Below, piece by piece: positions 6,697 through 14,441 of a stretch of DNA of 20,483 nt. Where the stretch lies: NCBI GenBank assembly GCA_964422685.1, contig CAYRCG010000018.1:1-20483 (forward strand). Reading direction: 5' to 3'. The notes beneath the pieces were generated by a model. It had not been told where the DNA came from. It did not search any database and saw only the letters and a list, made by a program, of their open reading frames with translations. The stretch is from Syntrophomonas sp964422685 (GTDB taxonomy: Bacteria; Bacillota; Syntrophomonadia; Syntrophomonadales; Syntrophomonadaceae). A program made the translations under genes and the position numbers. Position 1 is the first letter of the stretch. Each line of letters opens with the position of its first letter.

Positions 6697-7944
6697 TTAC
6701 AGTCGTTCGATATCAGCCCCTAATTCTACCAACTTCTCATGGATTTTGTCATAACCCCGATCTATATGCTCCGCTTTGCCGACTATAGTTTCTTCGCGGG
6801 CAAATAAAGCCGCCAAGATTAACGCCGCCCCTGCCCTTAAATCAGTCGCCTCAACTGAGGCCCCTTCCAGGGTGGTTCTTCCCTCGATAATGGCTATCCG
6901 ACCTTCTAGCTTAATATCAGCCCCCATACGCCTGAGTTCCTGTACGTGCATATAACGGTTTTCAAAAATGGTTTCAACTATGATGCTAGTTCCGGGAATA
7001 GAGGCGAACAAAGCCATCATCTGGGGCTGCATATCAGTCGGAAATCCCGGGTAAGGCATTGTTTTGACATCCGTGGGGCGGTACCTTTGTTTTCCGGTTA
7101 TTTTAACCCCGCCGTTTTTGGCTATGATATCTATCCCTATTTCTCTCAGTTTGGCAATCAAGGGTTGTAAATGCTCCAGGATCACATTTTCCAAAAACGC
7201 CTCTCCGCGGCTAATGGCCGCTGCTACCATAAAAGTCCCGGCTTCGATGCGGTCGGGAATCACCCGGTGTTCAGCCCCTCCTAGTTTTTCCACCCCTTCA
7301 ATCCGCACTATGTCTAATCCCGCCCCGGTTATTTTGGCCCCCATAGCATTAAGGAAATTTTGCAAATCGCCGATCTCCGGCTCACGGGCTGCATTTCTAA
7401 TTATGGTAGTACCGGGTGTAAGGCTGGCGGCCATAATGATATTCTCCGTTGCTCCTACACTCGGGAAATCTAGCAATATTTCCCTGCCCATTATATCCCG
7501 GGCTTTTCCTTCCATAAATCCGTACCCTTCCCGCAGCTCATAGCCGAGGCTCCTTAAACCCTTCAGGTGCAGATCCATCGGTCTCACCCCTATAGCACAG
7601 CCTCCGGGATAGGCAACCCGAGCCTGTTTAAAACGGCCCAAAAGGGCCCCCATAACCAGATTTGATGCCCTCATCCTTCGCGAAATGTTTTCCGGAAGCT
7701 CGTAATGGTTAATGCCTCTGGCATCAATCGCCAATATATCATCTTCCCGTTTTATCTTCGCACCTAGTATCGCCAAGGCTTCCGACATCACATTTATGTC
7801 TTCTAAATCAGGTACCCCTGATAAAACTACTTCACCCGTTGACATCAGGCTGGCAGCCATAATCGGCAATGTCGCATTTTTAGAACCGCTTATTTCGACC
7901 TGGCCTTTCAGCCGATGTCCTCCTCTGATTCTTAAACTTTTCAA
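6697..7944 (-). CDS. murA: UDP-N-acetylglucosamine 1-carboxyvinyltransferase MurA
   Basis: MurA transfers enolpyruvate from PEP to UDP-GlcNAc, the first committed step of peptidoglycan synthesis in the cytoplasm. I choose the TTG at 7944, which sits 6 nt after a GGAGGTG site and gives the normal N-terminus MKSLRIRGGHRLKGQVEISG and 415 aa. The longer reading frame from 8025 would add 27 atypical residues and overlap murC. The sugar-nucleotide contact ISGSKNATLPI (K22, N23) and the PEP/fosfomycin site PGGCAIGVRPMDLHL are present, with catalytic Cys at residue 116. A cysteine there, not aspartate, predicts fosfomycin-sensitive chemistry (family knowledge). It lies 40 nt after murC. Bacillota often carry two murA paralogues, and which one this is cannot be said beyond its dcw location. 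Confidence 0.95.
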   Translation of the reverse strand: MKSLRIRGGHRLKGQVEISGSKNATLPIMAASLMSTGEVVLSGVPDLEDINVMSEALAILGAKIKREDDILAIDARGINHYELPENISRRMRASNLVMGALLGRFKQARVAYPGGCAIGVRPMDLHLKGLRSLGYELREGYGFMEGKARDIMGREILLDFPSVGATENIIMAASLTPGTTIIRNAAREPEIGDLQNFLNAMGAKITGAGLDIVRIEGVEKLGGAEHRVIPDRIEAGTFMVAAAISRGEAFLENVILEHLQPLIAKLREIGIDIIAKNGGVKITGKQRYRPTDVKTMPYPGFPTDMQPQMMALFASIPGTSIIVETIFENRYMHVQELRRMGADIKLEGRIAIIEGRTTLEGASVEATDLRAGAALILAALFAREETIVGKAEHIDRGYDKIHEKLVELGADIERL

Positions 7945-7984
7945 GAAAACACCTCCAGCAGGACTAAACCTTAAGGACAGATTT

Positions 7985-9361
7985 TTAAAGGAGTTCCAGC
8001 AAATGCAGGCCATATTCCCATACATTGCCAGCCCCCATGGTTATTAACAAGTCATCCTCCCGGCATACTTGCAACAAATAGGGAATAACCTCATCGCTGC
8101 CGGGGATATATACCGTGTTGCCGCCCCTATTACGGGCCGCCTGGCAGATAGTATCCCCGCTAACCCCGGGAATCGGTGTTTCCCCGGCAGAATATATTTC
8201 CGTTATTATCGCCAGATCAGCATCGGCCAGAGCCTCTCCTAGTTGTCGCCCTAATAATTGGGTCCTGGAATAACGGTGGGGCTGGAATAAAACCACCACT
8301 CTCCCGGGGTGGAAGTTCCTGGCCGCATTAATCGTCGCCCGTATTTCTGTAGGGTGGTGGGCATAATCATCTACCACAAGAACCTTGGATTTCTCCCCCT
8401 GGAGTTGGAATCTACGCCTGGCCCCGCGGAATCCTTTCAAGGCTGATTTTATAAGCTCCACGTCCAGCCCCAGTTCATAGGCACAGGCGATAGCTGCCAA
8501 AGCGTTCAAGGTATTGTGTTTTCCCGGCACCGCCAATTCAAAGCGTCCCAGGCATCCTATATCCCGCTTATAGGCATCAAAACCCGAGCCCAAACCATTA
8601 GATTCCCAATCCAGATAATAATAATCATTGGAGGGGTCTTCTCCGTAATACAATAAGCGCCTGTTTAGGGATGAATCCTTCATAAGGCTACGATTAAAAG
8701 CATCCCCTGCATAAAGCATGGCGAAGCCCTCCGGTCTAAGCTGTTCGATAAATTGGCGAAAAGCCACCCTGATATTATCTTCCGATTTATAATAATCCAG
8801 GTGATCATCTTCAACATTGGTTATTAAAGCGATATAGGGTCTTAATTCGAGAAATGAAGCATCACTTTCATCTGCCTCTACCACAAAATATTCTCCCTTA
8901 CCAAGTCCCGCATTCAAGTCACTCCCCTGCATTTCCCCCCCGACAATAAAGGAGGGTTCAACCCCGCAATTGGCTAATATCATGTATAACATGGCGGTGG
9001 TAGTAGTTTTTCCATGGGCCCCGGCAACAGCCACGGCCTTCTTGGCATTCGCCAAATGCGCTAGCATCTGCCCCCGCTTTAAAATCGGAATCTTTTTCTC
9101 CCGGGCAACGCTCATCTCGATATTGTCTTGCGGTATAGCGGAAGAAGCAACCAGCAAATCCACCCCTTCCTTAAGGTTGGATGAAGAATGACCTTTAAAT
9201 ACTTCTACGCCTATTTCTTCAAGCCTTCTGGTAGTATCGTTAGACTGCAGGTCTGAACCACTAAGCCTATAACCCTGCTCAGATAACACCCGGGCTATGC
9301 CACTCATTCCCGCGCCTGCTATCCCTACCATATGAATCCATCTTCCTGGAGTGAAAGTCAT
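7985..9361 (-). CDS. murC: UDP-N-acetylmuramate--L-alanine ligase MurC
   Basis: MurC adds the first peptide residue, L-alanine, to UDP-MurNAc using ATP. I place the start at ATG 9361 because AAGGAG lies 8 nt before it. An upstream in-frame ATG at 9388 would add only 9 residues (MDIGEGDGG) and has no good ribosome site, since those codons are themselves the Shine-Dalgarno sequence. The 458-aa protein has an N-terminal Rossmann domain (HMVGIAGAGMSGIA), the ATP-binding loop GAHGKTTTT (114-122), a central ligase domain with EADESDASF and NVEDDHLDYY, and a C-terminal domain with DDYAHHPTEI. Length is normal, so there is no MurB or Ddl fusion. It is followed by murA without an intervening murB. Confidence 0.95.
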   Translation of the reverse strand: MTFTPGRWIHMVGIAGAGMSGIARVLSEQGYRLSGSDLQSNDTTRRLEEIGVEVFKGHSSSNLKEGVDLLVASSAIPQDNIEMSVAREKKIPILKRGQMLAHLANAKKAVAVAGAHGKTTTTAMLYMILANCGVEPSFIVGGEMQGSDLNAGLGKGEYFVVEADESDASFLELRPYIALITNVEDDHLDYYKSEDNIRVAFRQFIEQLRPEGFAMLYAGDAFNRSLMKDSSLNRRLLYYGEDPSNDYYYLDWESNGLGSGFDAYKRDIGCLGRFELAVPGKHNTLNALAAIACAYELGLDVELIKSALKGFRGARRRFQLQGEKSKVLVVDDYAHHPTEIRATINAARNFHPGRVVVLFQPHRYSRTQLLGRQLGEALADADLAIITEIYSAGETPIPGVSGDTICQAARNRGGNTVYIPGSDEVIPYLLQVCREDDLLITMGAGNVWEYGLHLLELL

Positions 9362-9432
9362 TCCCCCATCTCCTTCTCCGATATCCATCCAGATACATTT
9401 TTATTCTATGCAAAATTAATAGAAGTGGTTAC

Positions 9433-9438
9433 ATTATA
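9433..9438 (-). promoter_or_regulatory. Possible -10 box upstream of murC
   Basis: A perfect TATAAT occurs on the minus strand about 70 nt before the murC start, in a 202-nt non-coding gap after murG. I find no convincing -35 hexamer at 16-18 nt. The gap suggests an internal promoter for murC-murA, but evidence is thin. Confidence 0.3.
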
Positions 9439-9461
9439 GCTGCTTGTCCCGGCGGAAGACT

Positions 9462-9484
9462 CGGCTGTTGGGCCATTACAGCCG
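9462..9484. repeat. Hairpin between murG and murC
   Basis: CGGCTGT (9462-9468) and ACAGCCG (9478-9484) form a perfect 7-bp stem with a 9-nt loop. No T-run follows on either strand, so it is not a typical terminator. Confidence 0.5.
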
Positions 9485-9516
9485 GATGTAGCACCCATGC
9501 TTCGCCAACGTCCGCT

Positions 9517-9532
9517 TTGCATATTTATGCAA
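9517..9532. repeat. AT-rich palindrome between murG and murC
   Basis: TTGCATA and TATGCAA (arms of 7 bp, 2-nt centre) form a 16-bp near-perfect palindrome. The half-site TATGCAA recurs at 9407-9413, downstream of the putative murC -10 box. It could be a regulator binding site; no family can be assigned. Confidence 0.35.
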
Positions 9533-9563
9533 CCCTAGGCAACAAAAAAGGTTTGCAGCAGAG

Positions 9564-10676
9564 TCACTTTCTCGATTCTGAATTATTGAGCAAATTAAAT
9601 ATCAGGTCCAATATCTCATTTAAGGCATTGGGCCTGCCTTCCTTGGCCATATTATCAGCCATTTCCCGCAAACAAAGCGGATTTTCCCTTAATTCGTTTA
9701 CCTTTCTAAAAAGAGTATCCCCATCCAGGAACTCATCAATAACCATTACCGCCGCTTTTTTTGCCAAAAGGGTCCTGGCATTTTTCTCTTGATGACCTTC
9801 AGCCGCATAAGGATAGGGAATAAGGATAGCCGGAAGCCCTAGAATGGCTAGCTCAGAAAGGGTGCCGGCTCCTGCCCGGCATACAGCCAGATCAGCCGCT
9901 GCCAGCGCCTCCTCGATATTATACATATAGGGGTATAATTGAAGAAAGGGTTTTCCCGGCGATAAATTATCCAGGTGCCTTTTAATCTCGCTATAGGCTG
10001 ATTCCCCGCAAATCCATATTATTTGCATTTTATCCTCCGGCCAGCGCGGTACCGCTTCCAACATAGCCCGATTAATAGTCATGGCTCCGCGGCTACCACC
10101 AAATACCAACAAGGTAAAAAGATTCGGGTTTAGCTGTAGCTTTTTAATGCTTTCTTCCCGCTGCACGTTTAATATTTCTGCTCTAACCGGCATTCCGGTT
10201 ACTTCCATAGATTTGGCCTTCATATAAGAACCGGCCTCGGCAAAATTAAGCATAGCAAAATCCACCCTGCGGGCTAAATTGCGGTTAGCCAACCCGGGGA
10301 AAGCGTTCTGTTCATGTATTACCGTCTTTGTCGGGAAAAAGGTAGCAGCGAGTACAACGGGGAAAGACACATAGCCCCCGGTTCCCAGCACCATATCCGG
10401 TTGAAATTCTTTGATTATATCCCAGGCCTGAAAAAGACTTTGCGGGAATTTTACTAGGGAACGAGAAGCCTTAAGCATAGAAGAACGATTAATTCCCGAT
10501 ACATCGATGGTGGTAAACCTAAGACCGGCCTGGGGAACGATACTAGATTCCAGACCCTTCCTAGTGCCTACATAGAGAATTTCAGCATCTTTTTGTCTTT
10601 CTTTTATACCCTTCGCTATAGCTAAAGCGGGATATATATGTCCCCCAGTACCTCCCCCGGTAATAATAAATTTCAT
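9564..10676 (-). CDS. murG: UDP-GlcNAc:lipid I N-acetylglucosaminyltransferase MurG
   Basis: MurG adds GlcNAc to lipid I to form lipid II on the inner membrane face. The 370-aa GT28 protein has the N-terminal glycine loop GGGTGGHIYPALA (7-19), a second glycine loop VFGGSRGAMTIN, and the UDP-GlcNAc site AVCRAGAGTLSELAILGLPAILIPYP followed by HQEKNA. In the acceptor domain HEQNAFPGLANR is visible. The ATG is 13 nt from an AAAGGGGG site, a rather long spacing. It lies 136 nt after spoVE and 202 nt before murC, both unusually wide for this cluster. Length matches the family and no residue of note is missing. Confidence 0.96.
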   Translation of the reverse strand: MKFIITGGGTGGHIYPALAIAKGIKERQKDAEILYVGTRKGLESSIVPQAGLRFTTIDVSGINRSSMLKASRSLVKFPQSLFQAWDIIKEFQPDMVLGTGGYVSFPVVLAATFFPTKTVIHEQNAFPGLANRNLARRVDFAMLNFAEAGSYMKAKSMEVTGMPVRAEILNVQREESIKKLQLNPNLFTLLVFGGSRGAMTINRAMLEAVPRWPEDKMQIIWICGESAYSEIKRHLDNLSPGKPFLQLYPYMYNIEEALAAADLAVCRAGAGTLSELAILGLPAILIPYPYAAEGHQEKNARTLLAKKAAVMVIDEFLDGDTLFRKVNELRENPLCLREMADNMAKEGRPNALNEILDLIFNLLNNSESRK

Positions 10677-10768
10677 TATTTAAAAATTGCCCCCTTTGGA
10701 ATGTATCACGGCATTTCACAGGGACGATATTACCCTATAGTTCGAAGCCGGAATCTACGATGAAAAGC

Positions 10769-10803
10769 GGGGTAAGCTAATCCCAAAATATAGAACCTAC
10801 CCC
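10769..10803. repeat. Inverted repeat between spoVE and murG
   Basis: GGGGTA (10769-10774) and TACCCC (10798-10803) are perfect complements with a 23-nt AT-rich loop. It starts about 10 nt after the spoVE stop on the minus strand and is followed by GCTTTTC. It may be a weak attenuator of the upstream transcript, but the loop is large and the T-run short. Confidence 0.3.
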
Positions 10804-10812
10804 TTATTTGCC

Positions 10813-11907
10813 TTAATTGCAATAGCGGGATATATTCAGCAGCAGACCTACTCCGCATAAGGTAAATAACAATGATGACCCCCCGTAGCTTATGAAAGGC
10901 AGGGTTATCCCGGTGACGGGTAAGGCGCCGGCTACTACCGCTATATTAACTAAGGCCTGAAAAACTATCATAAGCGTAATACCTACCGCCAAAAGACTGC
11001 CGAAGGTGTCCGGGGCCTTGATAGCTATCCTGAAACCGCGCCAAGCGAAGAGGAGAAAAAGGAGCAGGACCAGACCGGCTCCTACAAAACCCAATTCTTC
11101 GCCCAAAATAGCAAAGATAAAGTCGGTATGCTGCTCGGGAAGATAGAAGAATTTTTGCCGGCTCCTTCCCAGGCCCATCCCAAACAAACCGCCCGACCCT
11201 AAAGCGTAAAGAGATTGAATAGTCTGATAGCCTTCGTCACTGGCATATTTCCAAGGGTTAGCAAACGCGAAAAGCCTTTCCAGGCGATATGGCGCTACCG
11301 CTATAGCCGCAAATATTGCAGCCAAACCCGCCATAAAAAGACCCCCTAGATGGGACCATCTAGCCCCTGCTGCCAGCAGCATAAAAAATACCGTTGCCGC
11401 GATGGCAAAAGCGGTTCCCAGGTCTGGCTGCAATAGAATCAATCCAGCTACTACCGCTACCAGGAACAAATAGGGCAATACCCCTTTTGTAAAAGAAGGA
11501 ATAGCGGAAAGATTTCGTTCCATACTGCGGGCTAAAAACAGCACTATCCCTAATTTGGCCAAATCCGAAGGGGCAAAATGCAAAAAGCCCACTCCCAGCC
11601 AACGATTGGATTCATTCACCTCGATGCCTAGGGGGGTAATAACCAGGACTAGGCAGGCCAAAGATATTATCACAATAGGCAAAGCAAATTCTTTAAGCTT
11701 ATTGTAGTTTATTCTCATCATTACCAGCATAGCCATTATGCCTAATACCGCCCAATATGATTGACGCTTAAAAAAATAATAGGCATCATCGTAACGGATA
11801 TTGGAAGTAACCGCGCTAGAACTAAACACCATTACCAACCCTATTCCTAATAGGGCCATCGTGGTAACAAAAAGGATGAAATCAGGCGGACCTTTTTTTG
11901 CTCTCAA
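10813..11907 (-). CDS. ftsW: SEDS peptidoglycan polymerase SpoVE/FtsW
   Basis: SEDS proteins are lipid II polymerases that work with a class B PBP. The 364-aa protein has about ten hydrophobic segments and the family signatures FAPSDLAKLG (111-120), QPDLGTAFA, LPEQHTDFIFAILGEELGF (257-274, with the expected catalytic aspartate D262) and the C-terminal FISYGGSSLL. The length equals that of Bacillus SpoVE, whose gene also lies between murD and murG. FtsW for vegetative division and SpoVE for spore cortex cannot be told apart by sequence alone; only one copy is in this cluster. The start is TTG at 11907, behind GGGGGG 7 nt upstream, and lies just 3 nt after the murD stop. Confidence 0.94.
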   Translation of the reverse strand: MRAKKGPPDFILFVTTMALLGIGLVMVFSSSAVTSNIRYDDAYYFFKRQSYWAVLGIMAMLVMMRINYNKLKEFALPIVIISLACLVLVITPLGIEVNESNRWLGVGFLHFAPSDLAKLGIVLFLARSMERNLSAIPSFTKGVLPYLFLVAVVAGLILLQPDLGTAFAIAATVFFMLLAAGARWSHLGGLFMAGLAAIFAAIAVAPYRLERLFAFANPWKYASDEGYQTIQSLYALGSGGLFGMGLGRSRQKFFYLPEQHTDFIFAILGEELGFVGAGLVLLLFLLFAWRGFRIAIKAPDTFGSLLAVGITLMIVFQALVNIAVVAGALPVTGITLPFISYGGSSLLFTLCGVGLLLNISRYCN

Positions 11908-11910
11908 TCC

Positions 11911-13275
11911 TTATCCCCCCAGCACGGATTCGACTAGCTCACAGAAAATATCTCCCCGTTCTTCATAGTTGGCGAACATATCCCAACTGGCGCAAGCCGG
12001 AGAAAGCATTACTACTTCATTCTTTCTCGCCAACTCATAAGCCTTAGTTACAGCAGCCGCCATATCTTCTACCTCATGTATATTCCGAAAGCCGGCATCG
12101 ATGACTGCAGACTTTATTTCTTCCCGAGCCTCCCCTAATAGAATCAGTTCTTTTACTTTACCCTTTATCAATTTAGCCAATTGGGAAAAACTTGAACCTT
12201 TGTTCCTGCCGCCGGCTATTAAGATTACGGGTTGAGTGAAAGATTCCAACGCTTTTATTACTGCCTCGGGATTGGTAGCTTTGGAATCATTGACATATAG
12301 TACCCCTGCATAGGTGCCTAGCTCCTCCATCCGATGTCTGACCCCAGGAAAACTGCGTAGCGCCCGGCGAATATCCTCCGGACTTACCCCGATAATGCTA
12401 GCCATCATTGTTGCCGCTAGTATGTTCTCCAGATTATGTTTCCCCCGCAATGATACTTCATCAATCCTCGCAACTTCCTGGATGGCATCCTTGTACTTGG
12501 TTATTATTATTCCATCATCTATAAAAGCACCTTCCCTGAGCCGCCGCGTAGCGGAAAAGAAGAACACTTGGGCAGGGCAACTCCGGGCTATTTCCCTCAG
12601 GATAGGATCTTCATAATTAAATAGGGCATAATCATCCGGCTTTTGCCGGGCAAAAATCCCCGCTTTAGCTGCAATATACCTTTCCATGCTTTTATGGCGA
12701 TTAAGGTGATCCGGAGTGATGTTTAGCAAACAAGAGATATAAGGGCGAAAAGATCGGCTGGTCTCTAACTGAAAACTGGATAGCTCCACTACTACCATCT
12801 TTTCGGCTATGTTATCCAGCAAAGTGCTTAGAGGAATACCGATGTTACCGCCGGCTGAAGCACTAATTCCGGCCTGGGTTAAAATATAGTGCAGCAAGGA
12901 GGTAGTGGTAGTCTTGCCATTAGTCCCGCTTATGGCTAAGTATTCAAGCCCCTCAGGTTTAAGGATATATGCCAATTCAACTTCCCCGATTACCGGAATT
13001 TCCTGTTCCCGCGCTTGCTGTATCGCTGTCGTTTCCGGGGGAACCCCCGGACTAATTACCAGCAAATCAAAGTCACCCCGGTTTACATCCGGATAACCGC
13101 CGGTGTAATACTTAACACCCAGCCTTTCTAGTTCCTCGATAATGGGCAATAAGTCCCGAGCGTTCTTCTCATCGCAGGCAGTAAGACAGGCACCGCGTTT
13201 ATCCAGAGCTTTTATCGCCGCCATACCACTGCGAGCCAATCCCACTACTAATATCCTTTTGCCGTTAAAGTCCAA
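11911..13275 (-). CDS. murD: UDP-N-acetylmuramoyl-L-alanine--D-glutamate ligase MurD
   Basis: MurD adds D-glutamate to UDP-MurNAc-L-Ala. I choose TTG at 13275, which gives the usual N-terminus MDFNGKRILVVGLARSG and lies 7 nt after GGAGG. A reading frame from TTG 13290 would place the Shine-Dalgarno sequence inside the coding region. The 454-aa protein shows the N-terminal Rossmann domain, the ATP loop SGTNGKTTTT (116-125), the central motif VVELSSFQLE and NITPDHLNRH, and the C-terminal domain with PGVRHRMEE, NDSKATNPEA, and SPACASWDMF. It lies 62 nt after mraY and is nearly contiguous with the SEDS gene. Confidence 0.96.
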   Translation of the reverse strand: MDFNGKRILVVGLARSGMAAIKALDKRGACLTACDEKNARDLLPIIEELERLGVKYYTGGYPDVNRGDFDLLVISPGVPPETTAIQQAREQEIPVIGEVELAYILKPEGLEYLAISGTNGKTTTTSLLHYILTQAGISASAGGNIGIPLSTLLDNIAEKMVVVELSSFQLETSRSFRPYISCLLNITPDHLNRHKSMERYIAAKAGIFARQKPDDYALFNYEDPILREIARSCPAQVFFFSATRRLREGAFIDDGIIITKYKDAIQEVARIDEVSLRGKHNLENILAATMMASIIGVSPEDIRRALRSFPGVRHRMEELGTYAGVLYVNDSKATNPEAVIKALESFTQPVILIAGGRNKGSSFSQLAKLIKGKVKELILLGEAREEIKSAVIDAGFRNIHEVEDMAAAVTKAYELARKNEVVMLSPACASWDMFANYEERGDIFCELVESVLGG

Positions 13276-13337
13276 GCCATCTCCTCCCAACCGGGCTATG
13301 TAATAAAAGGCGTGAGGGGAATATATCGCGACATATC

Positions 13338-14312
13338 TTAGCTAAATCCCCAAAAACTCCAAATCCCCAAAAGCATAAATATAAAGGAAAGGGCCCAGAA
13401 AAACCTGACTACCTTGGCTTCCGGCCACCCTTTTAATTCATAATGGTGATGCAGAGGGGCCATTAGAAAAATCCTTCGGCGTGTTGTCTGGTACGATATG
13501 ACCTGCAGTATAACGCTTAGGGTCTCTATCACATATACCCCGCCTATAATAACCAGGGCGATTTCCGCGCGGGTAAAAGCCGCGACTGCCGCCGCCGCCC
13601 CCCCTAGAGCCATAGAACCGGTATCACCCATAAAAACGCGGGCAGGATGGCGGTTAAATACCAAAAACCCCAGGCAAGCCCCGGCTAGTGCGCCGCAGAA
13701 TATGAGCAGGCCATAATGGCCGGTTATTAGGCAAACAGCGCCCAGGGCCAGGCTGGCAAAAAAACTCACCCCGGAAGCTAGACCGTCCAATCCATCGGTA
13801 AGGTTCACCGCATTAGCAGTACCCACGACAACAATGATAATAAAAGGCAGGTAGAGCCAACCCAAATCTATTGCTTGACCGCTAAACGGCATTAGTATAG
13901 CGGTCCCGCGTTTAAAATAAAGAATAAGCAGAAGACCGAAAAGGAAAGCCGTCAAGAGTTGCAACCCAAATTTTTCCCGAGCGCGCAGCCCTAGGGAACG
14001 TTTCAATACCACCTTGATATAATCATCCCAGAAGCCAATGGCCGCAAAGGCTATCATTAAGAGCAAGGCTGCCAAGGCTTCGGTGCTGCTACCAGCCATA
14101 ATAAAACTGGCCATCATTACAGCAGTAATGATAATTATTCCCCCCATAGTGGGGGTGCCTGCTTTGGCAAAATGGGCCCGGGGACCATCCTCTCTAATAT
14201 TCTGCCCTACTTTGAGTTTTTTAAGAAACGGAATTACTATCGGTCCCATTATTAGTGAAACCACTATGGCGACAACTGCTGCCAAAAGTGCATTAATCAA
14301 ATAACTTTGCAA
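13338..14312 (-). CDS. mraY: Phospho-N-acetylmuramoyl-pentapeptide-transferase MraY
   Basis: MraY transfers phospho-MurNAc-pentapeptide to undecaprenyl phosphate to make lipid I. The 324-aa integral membrane protein has about ten membrane segments and all catalytic motifs: DD at 96-97 (GFWDDYIK), NLTDGLDGL (170-178), FMGDTGSMALGG with D230, and the triple histidine APLHHHYELKGW (HHH at 288-290). The start is TTG at 14312, preceded by GGGAGGG at good spacing; no ATG lies nearby. The reading frame ends with the 12-bp direct repeat AAATCCCCAAAA (plus strand, 13344-13355 and 13361-13372), which simply encodes the C-terminal GIWSFWGFS. The 111-nt gap to murF upstream contains inverted repeats. Confidence 0.97.
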   Translation of the reverse strand: MQSYLINALLAAVVAIVVSLIMGPIVIPFLKKLKVGQNIREDGPRAHFAKAGTPTMGGIIIITAVMMASFIMAGSSTEALAALLLMIAFAAIGFWDDYIKVVLKRSLGLRAREKFGLQLLTAFLFGLLLILYFKRGTAILMPFSGQAIDLGWLYLPFIIIVVVGTANAVNLTDGLDGLASGVSFFASLALGAVCLITGHYGLLIFCGALAGACLGFLVFNRHPARVFMGDTGSMALGGAAAAVAAFTRAEIALVIIGGVYVIETLSVILQVISYQTTRRRIFLMAPLHHHYELKGWPEAKVVRFFWALSFIFMLLGIWSFWGFS

Positions 14313-14330
14313 CTAATACCCTCCCGCTCG

Positions 14331-14441
14331 AGCAATAGTTTAACGGTGGTTGGACCATAGGGGGACAATCGTTGGGGGCAAATGTTTACTATTGCCAAAC
14401 CATCGTTAAACCACAGCTAAACACTATTTAACCACCGTTAA
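14331..14441. repeat. Nested inverted and direct repeats between murF and mraY
   Basis: TTAACGGTGGTT (14340-14351) and AACCACCGTTAA (14430-14441) are perfect 12-bp complements; the second overlaps the last codons of murF. A one-mismatch copy, AACCATCGTTAA, lies at 14398-14409. GCAATAGT (14332-14339) and ACTATTGC (14388-14395) are a further 8-bp pair flanking the same region. The minus-strand RNA between murF and mraY can therefore fold with either of two right-hand partners. Confidence 0.65.

Noticed and set aside
7945..8025. 27-residue N-terminal extension of murA
   Set aside because: It would overlap murC, has no MurA similarity, and contains the real ribosome binding site of the TTG start.
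13344..13372. 12-bp direct repeat AAATCCCCAAAA
   Set aside because: It lies within the mraY coding end and only reflects the repeated Trp/Gly/Phe codons of the C-terminus.
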